Notes under the pieces: generated by a model
What the model was told of the DNA's origin: nothing
The model's database searches: none
The model's input: the letters and a program-made list of their open reading frames with translations, nothing else
In this document: piece by piece, positions 27,562 to 37,298 of the stretch
How the letters are laid out: every line of letters starts with the position of its first letter
How positions within the stretch are numbered: position 1 is the stretch's first letter
Source: Thaumasiovibrio occultus
Lineage (GTDB): Bacteria; Pseudomonadota; Gammaproteobacteria; Enterobacterales; Vibrionaceae
Length of the DNA: 64,000 bases
Assembly: GCA_019703815.1 (NCBI GenBank)
Contig: AP023052.1
Coordinates: forward strand, 2,666,001-2,730,000
Reading direction: 5' to 3'
Translations under genes and position numbers: made by a program

Positions 27562-28986
27562 TTATTTTTTCTTTTTCGCTTTTGCATTCGGTAGATCGGT
27601 GATCGTACCTTCGAACACTTCTGCCGCCAAACCTACTGACTCATGTAGAGTTGGGTGGGCGTGAATGGTCAATGCAATATCTTCAGCGTCACAGCCCATT
27701 TCGATAGCCAAGCCGATTTCACCCAACAGCTCACCACCGTTAGTACCGACAATCGCACCACCGATCACGCGATGAGTGTCTTTGTCGAAGATCAGCTTAG
27801 TCATACCGTCGGCACAGTCAGACGCGATAGCACGGCCTGATGCCGCCCATGGGAAGGTCGCGGTTTCGTAGTTGATGCCTTCCGCTTTCGCTTCTTTCTC
27901 AGTCTTACCAACCCACGCCACTTCTGGCTCGGTGTAAGCAATTGAAGGAATGACTTTAGGATCGAAGTAGTGTTTCTTACCAGAAATCACTTCTGCCGCA
28001 ACGTGGCCTTCATGCACACCTTTGTGCGCCAGCATTGGCTGACCTACGATGTCACCGATCGCGAAGATATGTGGAATGTTAGTACGCATTTGCTTATCAA
28101 CATTGATAAAGCCACGCTCATCCACTTCAACACCCGCTTTTTCCGCATCCAGCAACTTGCCGTTTGGTACACGACCAATCGCCACAAGCACCGCATCGTA
28201 GCGCTCAGCTTCTGCTGGTGCTTTCTTGCCTTCCATCGAGACGTAGATACCATCTTCACGCGCTTCAACTGCGGTTACTTTGGTTTCTAGCATCAAGTTG
28301 AACTTGTTCTGGATACGCTTGGTGTACACCTTAACGATGTCTTTATCTGCCGCAGGGATCACTTGGTCGAACATCTCAACCACGTCGATTTGAGAACCCA
28401 GCGAGTGGTAAACCGTCCCCATTTCTAGGCCGATGATACCACCACCCATGATCAACAGTTTTCCTGGCACTTCTTTCAGTTCAAGGGCATCTGTTGAGTC
28501 CCAAATACGTGGGTCTTCATGCGGGATAAATGGCAGTTTAATTGGGCGCGAGCCCGCTGCAACAATCGCGTTATCAAAGTTAACTGTAGTGGTTTCTTCG
28601 CCTTCTACCACGATAGTGTTAGGGCCTGTGAACTTACCAAAACCGTTGACCACAGTCACTTTACGCATTTTCGCCATGCCACCTAGACCACCGGTCAGTT
28701 GGCTAATGACTTTTTCTTTCCACAGACGGATCTTGTCGATGTCTGTCTTTGGCTCACCAAACACGATACCGTGCTCAGCCAGCGCTTTCGCTTCTTCAAT
28801 TACTTTTGCTACGTGCAGCAGTGCTTTCGATGGGATACAACCCACGTTCAAACAAACACCGCCAAGCGTGCTGTAGCGTTCGATGAGAACAGTTTCCAGA
28901 CCCAAGTCTGCACAACGGAACGCTGCGGAATAACCCGCTGGACCGGCACCCAGTACCACGACCTGGGCTTTGATTTCTTTGCTCAT
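27562..28986 (-). CDS. lpdA: Dihydrolipoyl dehydrogenase (E3)
   Basis: A flavoprotein that reoxidises lipoyl groups and makes NADH; shared by the pyruvate and 2-oxoglutarate dehydrogenases and the glycine cleavage system. The 474-residue product has the FAD loop VVLGAGPAGYSAAFRC, the redox pair in GGVCLNVGCIPSKAL, the NAD loop GGGIIGLEMG, and the catalytic His-Glu in AHPTLHES. GAGG lies five bases before the ATG. It follows aceF by 182 bases, with a hairpin between. The C-terminus is a lysine tail (AKAKKKK). Confidence 0.96.
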   Translation of the reverse strand: MSKEIKAQVVVLGAGPAGYSAAFRCADLGLETVLIERYSTLGGVCLNVGCIPSKALLHVAKVIEEAKALAEHGIVFGEPKTDIDKIRLWKEKVISQLTGGLGGMAKMRKVTVVNGFGKFTGPNTIVVEGEETTTVNFDNAIVAAGSRPIKLPFIPHEDPRIWDSTDALELKEVPGKLLIMGGGIIGLEMGTVYHSLGSQIDVVEMFDQVIPAADKDIVKVYTKRIQNKFNLMLETKVTAVEAREDGIYVSMEGKKAPAEAERYDAVLVAIGRVPNGKLLDAEKAGVEVDERGFINVDKQMRTNIPHIFAIGDIVGQPMLAHKGVHEGHVAAEVISGKKHYFDPKVIPSIAYTEPEVAWVGKTEKEAKAEGINYETATFPWAASGRAIASDCADGMTKLIFDKDTHRVIGGAIVGTNGGELLGEIGLAIEMGCDAEDIALTIHAHPTLHESVGLAAEVFEGTITDLPNAKAKKKK

Positions 28987-29108
28987 CTTGACCTCGTTTA
29001 GTCTTTTATCCCTGACAGGCTTAGTGATTGATCAAACTGGCTCAGTTTACAGAGATGTTAACAGTTTGAAAAATTTATTCCTTTAGCCTGTGAGCTGGTC
29101 AGCAATTC

Positions 29109-29139
29109 CAGCATCGGTCGAGTTTTCCCGACCGTGCTG
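29109..29139 (-). other. Hairpin between aceF and lpdA
   Basis: CAGCA-T-CGGTCG (29109-29120) pairs with CGACCG-TGCTG (29129-29139), giving 11 pairs with one bulged base and an 8-base loop. No U-run follows on the minus strand. It is likely an intercistronic stability or partial-termination element, as lpdA is also needed by other complexes. Confidence 0.5.
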
Positions 29140-29168
29140 ACGCTTTAGTTGATAACGTAATTGCTTGA

Positions 29169-31073
29169 TTACAGGATCAGTCGACGGATGTCAGACAGAG
29201 CCCCGTTAATGAAGGTGATAAAGCGTGCACCTTCCGCACCATCGATCACACGGTGATCGTAAGACAGAGACAGTGGCAACATCAGACGTGGTTCGAACTC
29301 TTTACCGTTCCACACTGGCTTCATCTCAGACTTAGAGACACCCAAGATGCCCACTTCTGGCGCGTTAACAATTGGAGTGAACGCCGTACCACCTACGCCA
29401 CCAAGGCTAGAGATGGTGAAACAGCCACCCTGCATGTCAGATGCCGTCAGCTTGCCGCTACGCGCTTTCTTCGACACTGCCATCAGCTCTTCAGACAGCT
29501 CATAGATGCCTTTCTTGTTCACGTCTTTAAAGACAGGAACAACTAGGCCATTTGGCGTATCTACCGCAATACCAATGTTCACGTATTTCTTCAGAATGAT
29601 GCTTTCGCCGTCTTCTGACAGTGAAGAGTTGAATGCAGGGAAGGCTTCTAGCGCTTTCGCTACCGCTTTCATGATGAACACCAATGGGGTGATCTTCATG
29701 CCCGTGTCTTTCTTCGCTTCAATCGCATTCTGCTCTTTACGGAAGGCTTCTAGCGCGGTGATATCAGCGTTATCCCATTGCGTAACGTGCGGGATCATTA
29801 CCCAATTACGGTGCAGGTTAGCGCCCGAGATCTTCTTGATCTTAGACAGCGGCTTGGTTTCAGTTTCGCCGAACTTGCTGAAGTCCACTTTCGGCCAAGG
29901 GAGAAGACCCAACGCGCTGCCATCGCCTTTGCCCGATGCCGCAGCACCTGACTCCAGACGCTTAAGCGCATCTTTCACATAGTTTTGAACGTCTTCTTTC
30001 AAGATACGGCTCTTACGGCCAGTACCTTTCACCTTCGCAAGGTTAACGCCAAACTCACGCGCTAGACGACGAACAACAGGCGATGCATGGGCATACTCGT
30101 TGTTTTCTTGGAAATCGTTCGCTGCTGGTGCTGCTGCTTGCGCCGCAGGAGCTGGTGCCGCAGCTGGCGCAGATTGTGCTGGCGCTGCCGCTTGTACAGG
30201 TGCCGCTGCTGGTGCCGCACCTGCTACCGGAGTGCCGGCCACTTCGAAGACCATGATCAACGAGCCCGTCGATACTTTATCGCCAGCGGCGACTTTGATT
30301 TCTTTAACCGTACCCGCGAACGGGGCTGGTACTTCCATTGACGCTTTGTCGCCTTCAACGGTGATCAGTGACTGCTCTTCTTCAATGGTATCGCCAACGG
30401 CTACCATGATTTCAGTGACTTCAACTTCGTCACCACCGATATCTGGCACGTTCACTTCTTTAACGCCACCAGCAACCGGTGCTGCCGCAGGCGCTTCAGC
30501 GGCTGGAGCCGGCGCTGCAACTGGCGCTGCACCAGAGCCTGCAGTTTCAAAGACCATGATCAGCGAGCCAGTCGATACTTTATCGCCAGCGGCAACTTTG
30601 ATCTCTTTTAGCACGCCCGAAAACGGCGCAGGAACTTCCATGGAAGCTTTGTCACCTTCAACGGTGATCAGCGATTGCTCTTCTTCAATGCTATCGCCAA
30701 CAGCCACCATGATTTCGGTCACTTCAACTTCATCGCCACCGATATCTGGCACAAAGACTTCTTTCAGCTCTGCCGCCGCAGGCGCAGCGACTGGCGCTGG
30801 CGCCGCTTCTGCAGCAGGTGCCGGTGCAGCCGCTGCTGCACCTTCCGCTTCAAAGACCATGATCAAAGAGCCCGTAGACACTTTGTCGCCTTCCGCTACT
30901 TTGATCTCTTTAACGATACCCGCTTGCGAAGCCGGTACTTCCATCGACGCTTTGTCACCTTCAACGGTGATCAGCGACTGCTCTTCTTCAACCTTGTCGC
31001 CAACGCTAACAAGAATTTCGGTCACTTCTACTTCATCTGCACCGATATCTGGAACAATAATTTCAATAGCCAT
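29169..31073 (-). CDS. aceF: Pyruvate dehydrogenase E2, dihydrolipoamide acetyltransferase with three lipoyl domains
   Basis: The core of the pyruvate dehydrogenase complex; passes acetyl groups from lipoamide to CoA. The 634-residue product has three N-terminal lipoyl domains, each with the lipoylated lysine in [11 protein letters not shown], joined by Ala/Pro-rich linkers. A peripheral subunit-binding domain follows ([20 protein letters not shown]), then the catalytic domain with the active-site histidine motif [13 protein letters not shown]. coli AceF also has three lipoyl domains (630 residues). It is 14 bases after aceE. Confidence 0.96.
   Translation of the reverse strand: MAIEIIVPDIGADEVEVTEILVSVGDKVEEEQSLITVEGDKASMEVPASQAGIVKEIKVAEGDKVSTGSLIMVFEAEGAAAAAPAPAAEAAPAPVAAPAAAELKEVFVPDIGGDEVEVTEIMVAVGDSIEEEQSLITVEGDKASMEVPAPFSGVLKEIKVAAGDKVSTGSLIMVFETAGSGAAPVAAPAPAAEAPAAAPVAGGVKEVNVPDIGGDEVEVTEIMVAVGDTIEEEQSLITVEGDKASMEVPAPFAGTVKEIKVAAGDKVSTGSLIMVFEVAGTPVAGAAPAAAPVQAAAPAQSAPAAAPAPAAQAAAPAANDFQENNEYAHASPVVRRLAREFGVNLAKVKGTGRKSRILKEDVQNYVKDALKRLESGAAASGKGDGSALGLLPWPKVDFSKFGETETKPLSKIKKISGANLHRNWVMIPHVTQWDNADITALEAFRKEQNAIEAKKDTGMKITPLVFIMKAVAKALEAFPAFNSSLSEDGESIILKKYVNIGIAVDTPNGLVVPVFKDVNKKGIYELSEELMAVSKKARSGKLTASDMQGGCFTISSLGGVGGTAFTPIVNAPEVGILGVSKSEMKPVWNGKEFEPRLMLPLSLSYDHRVIDGAEGARFITFINGALSDIRRLIL
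30242..31073 (-). repeat. Three tandem lipoyl-domain repeats within aceF
   Basis: Three copies of about 220 bases with a period near 300 bases start at about 31070, 30770 and 30470 (reading down). They share long DNA-level identity, for example around the [13 protein letters not shown] and [14 protein letters not shown] codons. Copies two and three ([18 protein letters not shown]) are closer to each other than to copy one. The Ala/Pro linkers are themselves low-complexity GCT/GCA/GCC runs. These are coding repeats, prone to recombination and misassembly. Confidence 0.9.
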
Positions 31074-31087
31074 TGTACTTCAATCCT

Positions 31088-33751
31088 TTACGCGTAAAGC
31101 GGGTTCAGTTTGTCTGCATCGATGTTGAATTTCTTAATTGCTTCAATCACAACTGACTTCTCAACATCACCACGTTTTGCTAGCTCGCTAAGCGCTGCAA
31201 CAACCACATATTCTGCATTCACTTCAAAGTGACGACGCAGGTTTTCACGGCTGTCTGAGCGACCAAAGCCATCAGTACCCAGTACTTTGTAAGACTCAGC
31301 AGGAACGAACGCACGAATTTGCTCAGCGTAATTCTTCATGTAGTCCGTCGCCGCAATAGTTGGCTCTTGACCCAACACTTGCGTTACGTAGGCCACTTTC
31401 TCGTCCGCTTCAGGGTGCAGCATGTTGAAACGCTCTGCATCTTGACCGTCACGAGTCAGTTCGTTGAACGAGGTCACTGAGAACACATCTGAAGAAATAC
31501 CGTAATCGTCGCTTAGGATCTGCGCCGCTTTACGTACTTCGTTCATGATGGTGCCTGAACTTAGCAGCTGAACTTTCGCTTTGTCACCGGTGTAGGTTTC
31601 TAGCTTGTAGATACCCTTACGGATGCCCTCTTCAGCGCCTTCTGGCATCGCTGGCATCGCGTAGTTTTCGTTCATCAGGGTGATGTAGTAGAAGATGTTC
31701 TCTTGCTCACCGTACATGCGGCGAATACCGTCTTGTAGGATCACAGCCACTTCATACGCGAAGGTTGGATCGTAAGAGACACAGTTAGGAACAGTACCTG
31801 CCAGAATATGGCTGTGGCCGTCTTCGTGCTGCAGACCTTCACCGTTCAGCGTTGTACGACCCGCCGTTGCGCCCAATAGGAAGCCACGTGCTTGTTGGTC
31901 GCCTGCCATCCACGCCATGTCGCCCACACGTTGGAAGCCGAACATTGAGTAGTAGATGTAGAACGGGATCATTGGCAAGTTGTTGGTGCTGTAAGACGTT
32001 GCCGCCGCAACCCACGATGACATTGCACCTAGCTCGTTGATACCTTCTTGTAGAACCTGACCTGAAGTCGCTTCTTTGTAGTATGAAACGATGTCGCGGT
32101 CTTGTGGGGTGTAGTTCTGACCGTGCGGGTTGTAGATACCGATTTGACGGAACAGGCCTTCCATACCGAAGGTACGCGCTTCGTCCGCAATGATAGGAAC
32201 AATGTTCTTACCAATGTTTTTGTTCTTCAACAGCACGTTCAGTGCACGTACGTAAGCCATGGTTGAAGAGATGTCACGCTTCTGCTCTTCGAGCAGTGGT
32301 TTGAACTCTTCCAGCTCAGGTACGATAAATTCTTGCTCAAAGTTTGGCAGACGCTGCGGCGTGTAACCGTGTAGCGCTTTACGGCGTGCATGCAGGTATT
32401 CGTACTCTGCACTGCCTTCTTCCAACTTCAAGTACGGAAGCGCTTTCACGTCTTCATCAGAGATAAGATCTTGCAGACCCAAGCGATCACGCAGGTGCAG
32501 AACATGGGTCATATCCATCTTCTTAACTTGGTGCGCAATGTTCTTACCTTCCGCGGCTTCACCCATGCCATAACCTTTAACGGTTTTCGCAAGGATCACG
32601 GTTGGCTTGTCAGTGGTGTCTTTCGCGTTCTTGAATGCCGCGTACAGCTTAGATGACTCGTGACCACCACGCTTAAGCGCGAAGATTTCGTCGTCAGTCA
32701 TGTCTGCCACAAGTGCCGCAGTTTCTGGGTACTTACCAAAGAAGTGTTCACGTACGTAAGCACCGTCTTTTGACTTGAACGTCTGGTAGTCACCATCCAC
32801 GGTTTCGTTCATCAGTTGCAGTAGTTTACCTGTGGTGTCTTTTGCCAGCAGTTTATCCCAGCCGTTACCCCAAACTACTTTCACTACGTTCCAGCCAGCG
32901 CCTTTGAATAGGCCTTCTAGCTCTTGGATGATCTTACCGTTACCCATAACAGGGCCATCAAGGCGCTGCAGGTTACAGTTGATCAAGAAGCACAGGTTAC
33001 CCAGTTTCTCACGCGCAGCGAAAGAGATCGCACCACGTGATTCTGGCTCGTCCATCTCGCCATCGCCAAGGAAAGCGTAAACGCGCTGTGCTGAGGTATC
33101 TTTCATGCCACGGCCTTCCAAGTATTTTAGGAAGCGTGCTTGATAGATCGCAGAGATCGGACCCAGACCCATAGATACGGTTGGGAATTGCCAGAATTCA
33201 GGCATCAATTTCGGGTGTGGGTATGAAGGAATGCCTTTACCATCCACCTCTTGGCGGAAGTTATCCAGCTGCTCTTCAGTCAAACGGCCTTCAACAAAAG
33301 CACGTGAATAAATACCCGGAGAAATGTGGCCTTGGTAGTACACCAAGTCGCCGCCGTCGGTTTCATTTGGCGCACGGAAGAAGTGGTTGAAACACACTTC
33401 GTAGAAAGCCGCAGAAGACTGGAATGATGCCATGTGGCCGCCCAGCTCAAGATCTTTCTTCGATGCACGCAACACGATCATGATCGCGTTCCAGCGAATG
33501 ATCGAACGGATGCGGCGCTCTAGCGTGGTATCACCCGGATACGCAGGCTCCTGAGTGGCCGGAATGGTGTTGACATAGTTGGTGGTCACGCCTGTTGGCA
33601 TATCCACGCCGTCCAGACGCGCTTTTTCCAGCACTTGCTCTAGCAGGTACTGTGCACGTTCAACGCCTTCTTCGCGAACTACTGACTCAAGGGCTTCAAG
33701 CCATTCTTGGGTCTCTACTACATCGACGTCATTGCTCATGACTTCAGACAT
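31088..33751 (-). CDS. aceE: Pyruvate dehydrogenase E1 component (homodimeric)
   Basis: A thiamine-diphosphate enzyme that decarboxylates pyruvate and loads acetyl onto E2. The 887-residue product has the length of E. coli AceE (887). It starts MSEVMSNDVDVVETQEWLEA. The ThDP-binding region begins at FLGDGEMDEPESRGA with the conserved GDG and continues to LINCNLQRLDGPV. AAAGGAT lies before the ATG. It is second in pdhR-aceE-aceF-lpdA and is regulated by PdhR. Confidence 0.97.
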   Translation of the reverse strand: MSEVMSNDVDVVETQEWLEALESVVREEGVERAQYLLEQVLEKARLDGVDMPTGVTTNYVNTIPATQEPAYPGDTTLERRIRSIIRWNAIMIVLRASKKDLELGGHMASFQSSAAFYEVCFNHFFRAPNETDGGDLVYYQGHISPGIYSRAFVEGRLTEEQLDNFRQEVDGKGIPSYPHPKLMPEFWQFPTVSMGLGPISAIYQARFLKYLEGRGMKDTSAQRVYAFLGDGEMDEPESRGAISFAAREKLGNLCFLINCNLQRLDGPVMGNGKIIQELEGLFKGAGWNVVKVVWGNGWDKLLAKDTTGKLLQLMNETVDGDYQTFKSKDGAYVREHFFGKYPETAALVADMTDDEIFALKRGGHESSKLYAAFKNAKDTTDKPTVILAKTVKGYGMGEAAEGKNIAHQVKKMDMTHVLHLRDRLGLQDLISDEDVKALPYLKLEEGSAEYEYLHARRKALHGYTPQRLPNFEQEFIVPELEEFKPLLEEQKRDISSTMAYVRALNVLLKNKNIGKNIVPIIADEARTFGMEGLFRQIGIYNPHGQNYTPQDRDIVSYYKEATSGQVLQEGINELGAMSSWVAAATSYSTNNLPMIPFYIYYSMFGFQRVGDMAWMAGDQQARGFLLGATAGRTTLNGEGLQHEDGHSHILAGTVPNCVSYDPTFAYEVAVILQDGIRRMYGEQENIFYYITLMNENYAMPAMPEGAEEGIRKGIYKLETYTGDKAKVQLLSSGTIMNEVRKAAQILSDDYGISSDVFSVTSFNELTRDGQDAERFNMLHPEADEKVAYVTQVLGQEPTIAATDYMKNYAEQIRAFVPAESYKVLGTDGFGRSDSRENLRRHFEVNAEYVVVAALSELAKRGDVEKSVVIEAIKKFNIDADKLNPLYA

Positions 33752-33820
33752 GCGATCTATCCTTTCGTTATTTGACTTTACAAAACAAAAAAATGGTTGC
33801 GGCCGGACCTTATTGAGTCA

Positions 33821-34594
33821 TCAGTCCGAACTATCCTTGCGCTGTTGTATTCGGCGAAGCGAACGCTTGCGACGGCTCTCTTCGCGGTTCAAATCCAACA
33901 GGGTTTCCTCTATATAAGCTAGGTGAAGCTGCGCCGCCTCTCGGGCCTTTTCAGGCTCACGAGACAAGATCGCAGAAACAATACTAGCTCGGTGTTTGCT
34001 TACCTTCTCAACCGCGTCTTGGCGGCGATACAGCAGTTCAAAGTTTTGTAATACATTTTGCTCAAGCAACGGGCTCAGGCTGCGAATAATGTGCAGCAAT
34101 ACGAGATTATGGGCCGCTTCCGTTACAGCAACCAAATACTGAGTAACGGCAGCAGCCTCTGAGGCTAAATCGCCCTGTTGTTGAGCTTCGCGAATCGCAG
34201 TATGGCAATCTTCAATTCGCTTAAAATCGGCTTCGTTACCGCGCAATGCGGCAAAATAAGAGGAAATACCTTCTAAGGCATGACGCGACTCGAGCAGATC
34301 AAGCTGAGTCTCTGGATGGTCCGAGAGCATATCAAGGAGAGGATCAGAAAAGCTTTGCCATAAACCTTCACTGACAAACGTCCCTCCCCCTTGGCGACGG
34401 GTGAGTAACTTCTTGGCTTCCAAGCGCTGAATCGCTTCGCGTACCGAAGGACGAGAGACATCAAACTGTTTCGCTAATTCACGCTCGGGAGGCAGCTTTT
34501 GGCCTGCCGACAAAGAGCCTTCAAGTATCAAGCGTTCCAACTCTTGCTCGATCACATCGGAGAGTTTGGGTTGTCGTATCCGTTGATAGGTCAT
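33821..34594 (-). CDS. pdhR: Pyruvate dehydrogenase complex repressor PdhR
   Basis: A GntR/FadR-family repressor released by pyruvate. The 257-residue product has an N-terminal winged helix ([20 protein letters not shown], then [12 protein letters not shown]) and a C-terminal FadR-like effector domain. AAGGA lies four bases before the ATG. It is the first gene of the operon. A perfect PdhR box upstream (34658-34674) implies autorepression. Confidence 0.95.
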   Translation of the reverse strand: MTYQRIRQPKLSDVIEQELERLILEGSLSAGQKLPPERELAKQFDVSRPSVREAIQRLEAKKLLTRRQGGGTFVSEGLWQSFSDPLLDMLSDHPETQLDLLESRHALEGISSYFAALRGNEADFKRIEDCHTAIREAQQQGDLASEAAAVTQYLVAVTEAAHNLVLLHIIRSLSPLLEQNVLQNFELLYRRQDAVEKVSKHRASIVSAILSREPEKAREAAQLHLAYIEETLLDLNREESRRKRSLRRIQQRKDSSD

Positions 34595-34657
34595 GGCGTC
34601 CTTTACGCCGCGTATTCACGGGCGCTTCATCCAAGTTAAGTTACTTTCCAGGCTGTC

Positions 34658-34674
34658 AATTGGTATTACCAATT
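34658..34674. promoter_or_regulatory. PdhR operator
   Basis: AATTGGTATTACCAATT is a perfect 17-base palindrome matching the PdhR consensus ATTGGT-N3-ACCAAT. It lies 64 bases upstream of the pdhR start, in the operon promoter region. Confidence 0.93.
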
Positions 34675-34895
34675 CTTGATTTAGAACAAAGTTAACAGAG
34701 AATTTTAAAACTGTCCACGTGATAATTGATTTAAGTCATGGAATATCGACAGTGATAACAAATTCTTAATGTATAAAGAGAGGACAGTTTTTCGCTAAAG
34801 GTATGACCAATGATAGGAGAAATGAGGAGTTTGTCATTATCACGGTAAGCTTGTAGGCATACCGTGACCATGTTCACTTTTTTATGACGAAGTTG
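34675..34895. other. pdhR-ampD gap, hairpin only
   Basis: No gene is seen between pdhR and ampD (34595-34895), an AT-rich stretch holding the pdhR promoter. TCACGGTA (34840-34847) and TACCGTGA (34860-34867) make a perfect 8-bp stem just after the ampD stop. It has no U-run on the minus strand, so it is only a weak ampD terminator candidate. Confidence 0.4.
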
Positions 34896-35441
34896 TTATT
34901 TTAGCTGTGAGAAATAGCGAAACCAATCGAAGCAAACGCCAGGATCTGTCTTGCGTCCCGGAGCGATAAACTGATGCCCGGTGATCCGATCAAAAGTGAT
35001 TGCCGGGTAATGTTTTGTTAACAATTGGGTAATCTGGGTTAGCTTTAGGTACTGCTCATCCGTAAATTGATGAAAATCGGTGCCTTCTAGCTCAATACCT
35101 ATTGAATAGTCATTACACTTATCGCGACCCTCAAACTCTGACACGCCCGCATGCCACGCCCGTTTATCAAATGGCACAAACTGGATCACTTCACCATCAC
35201 GGCGGATCAATAAGTGCGAAGACACTTGCAGATGATGAATTTCCGCAAAGTAAGGGTGTACGTTCGGATCGAGCTTACCGGTAAAGAGTTGCTCGATGTA
35301 AGGCCCACCAAACTGGTTGGGCGGCAAGCTAATGTTATGCACAACCAACAGTGAAATGTCCGCCGGATCATCTCGCTGATTGTGAAACGGTGAAGGTATG
35401 TGCTCCGCAGGATGGAGCCAGTGCGCTGCATCTATATACAT
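34896..35441 (-). CDS. ampD: 1,6-anhydro-N-acetylmuramyl-L-alanine amidase AmpD
   Basis: A cytoplasmic zinc amidase that removes the peptide from anhydro-muropeptides during wall recycling, which in many species keeps beta-lactamase induction low. The 181-residue product has the amidase_2 fold with zinc ligands at H35 (LLVVHNISLP) and in GHQFIAPGRKTDPG (His and Asp). AWHAGVSEF supplies another conserved histidine region. The ATG lacks a clear Shine-Dalgarno. It is divergent from nadC, as in E. coli. Confidence 0.94.
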   Translation of the reverse strand: MYIDAAHWLHPAEHIPSPFHNQRDDPADISLLVVHNISLPPNQFGGPYIEQLFTGKLDPNVHPYFAEIHHLQVSSHLLIRRDGEVIQFVPFDKRAWHAGVSEFEGRDKCNDYSIGIELEGTDFHQFTDEQYLKLTQITQLLTKHYPAITFDRITGHQFIAPGRKTDPGVCFDWFRYFSQLK

Positions 35442-35487
35442 AAGTGAACATCAAATAAGTGAAATCGACACCAGCCGACAAAGGTAA

Positions 35488-36573
<1,086 letters not shown>

Positions 36574-36607
36574 GTTAGCCAAAGATCGTTTCGTGATCCT
36601 TATCGAT

Positions 36608-36633
36608 AAAAAGCAGCGAAAGCTGCTTTTTTT
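36608..36633 (+). terminator. Rho-independent terminator of nadC
   Basis: AAAAAGCAGC (36608-36617), GAAA tetraloop and GCTGCTTTTT (36622-36631), with T's to 36633. The remaining 240 bases before pilA hold its promoter region; TATACT near 36765 is a possible -10, without a clear -35. Confidence 0.93.
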
Positions 36634-36875
36634 CTTGCTTAAAAATAAATCATAGAACCTTGTTTTTCATGCTATTCGCATCCAAGTAAGTAGGCGATCC
36701 TTAAGGGAAATACGACAACTCTCGCCCTTCACTGCAAACGCACTGCAACATAAGCATTAATCTGTATACTGGATCGAAAACTCCACCTCCAATACTGCCC
36801 AACAATGTCAGGGCTATGTAAGTTAGCAAACAGCCACAGCGAGATTGTGGTGTTAACTAATAAATGGAGTGGAAA

Positions 36876-37295
36876 ATGAAAAAACAACGTCTACAAAAGG
36901 GTTTTACCCTAATTGAATTGATGATCGTAGTTGCGGTAATCGGTGTTCTTGCAGCAATCGCAGTACCACAATACCAAAACTATATCGCGAAAGGTGAAGC
37001 GTCTTCTGCACTAGCCTCTCTAACGGGTCACCGTACTAATGTTGAAACTTACGTACTAGACTACGGTACGTTCCCAGCATCTGGTTCCCTTGCTCTACCA
37101 ACTGTGGCGTTGGGTAGCATGTCATACATTGCTGGCACTTCAGCAGGTCAGGGTACGCTGTCACTTGAATTCAAAAAACCAGGTACTAGCCCACTAGTTG
37201 CAGGTAAAGCAATTAACCTTGTTCGTGATGCCGCAGGCAGCTGGTCATGTGCCGCATCAGGTATCCCATCGAACATCGCACCTAAAGGTTGTTAA
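36876..37295 (+). CDS. pilA: Type IVa major pilin PilA
   Basis: The structural subunit of a type IV pilus, probably the chitin-regulated competence pilus of vibrios. The 139-residue prepilin has a short leader MKKQRLQKG cleaved before F, then the hydrophobic spine FTLIELMIVVAVIGVLAAIA with the conserved Glu5. A C-terminal disulfide loop (SWSC...PKGC) follows. ATG 36876 is preferred because GGAG lies just upstream and it gives the normal leader length. Pilins vary strongly between strains, so only family identity is sure. pilBCD follow. Confidence 0.93.
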   Translation: MKKQRLQKGFTLIELMIVVAVIGVLAAIAVPQYQNYIAKGEASSALASLTGHRTNVETYVLDYGTFPASGSLALPTVALGSMSYIAGTSAGQGTLSLEFKKPGTSPLVAGKAINLVRDAAGSWSCAASGIPSNIAPKGC

Positions 37296-37298
37296 TGT

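Noticed and set aside
30242-31073. Regular repeats as a possible CRISPR or tandem DNA array
   Set aside because: The period is about 300 bases and the repeats encode lipoyl domains in frame.
30087-31128. Long plus-strand open frames opposite aceF, rich in Ala/Gly/Ser/Thr or Arg/Cys
   Set aside because: They are reading shadows of the lipoyl repeats and Ala/Pro linkers on the other strand.
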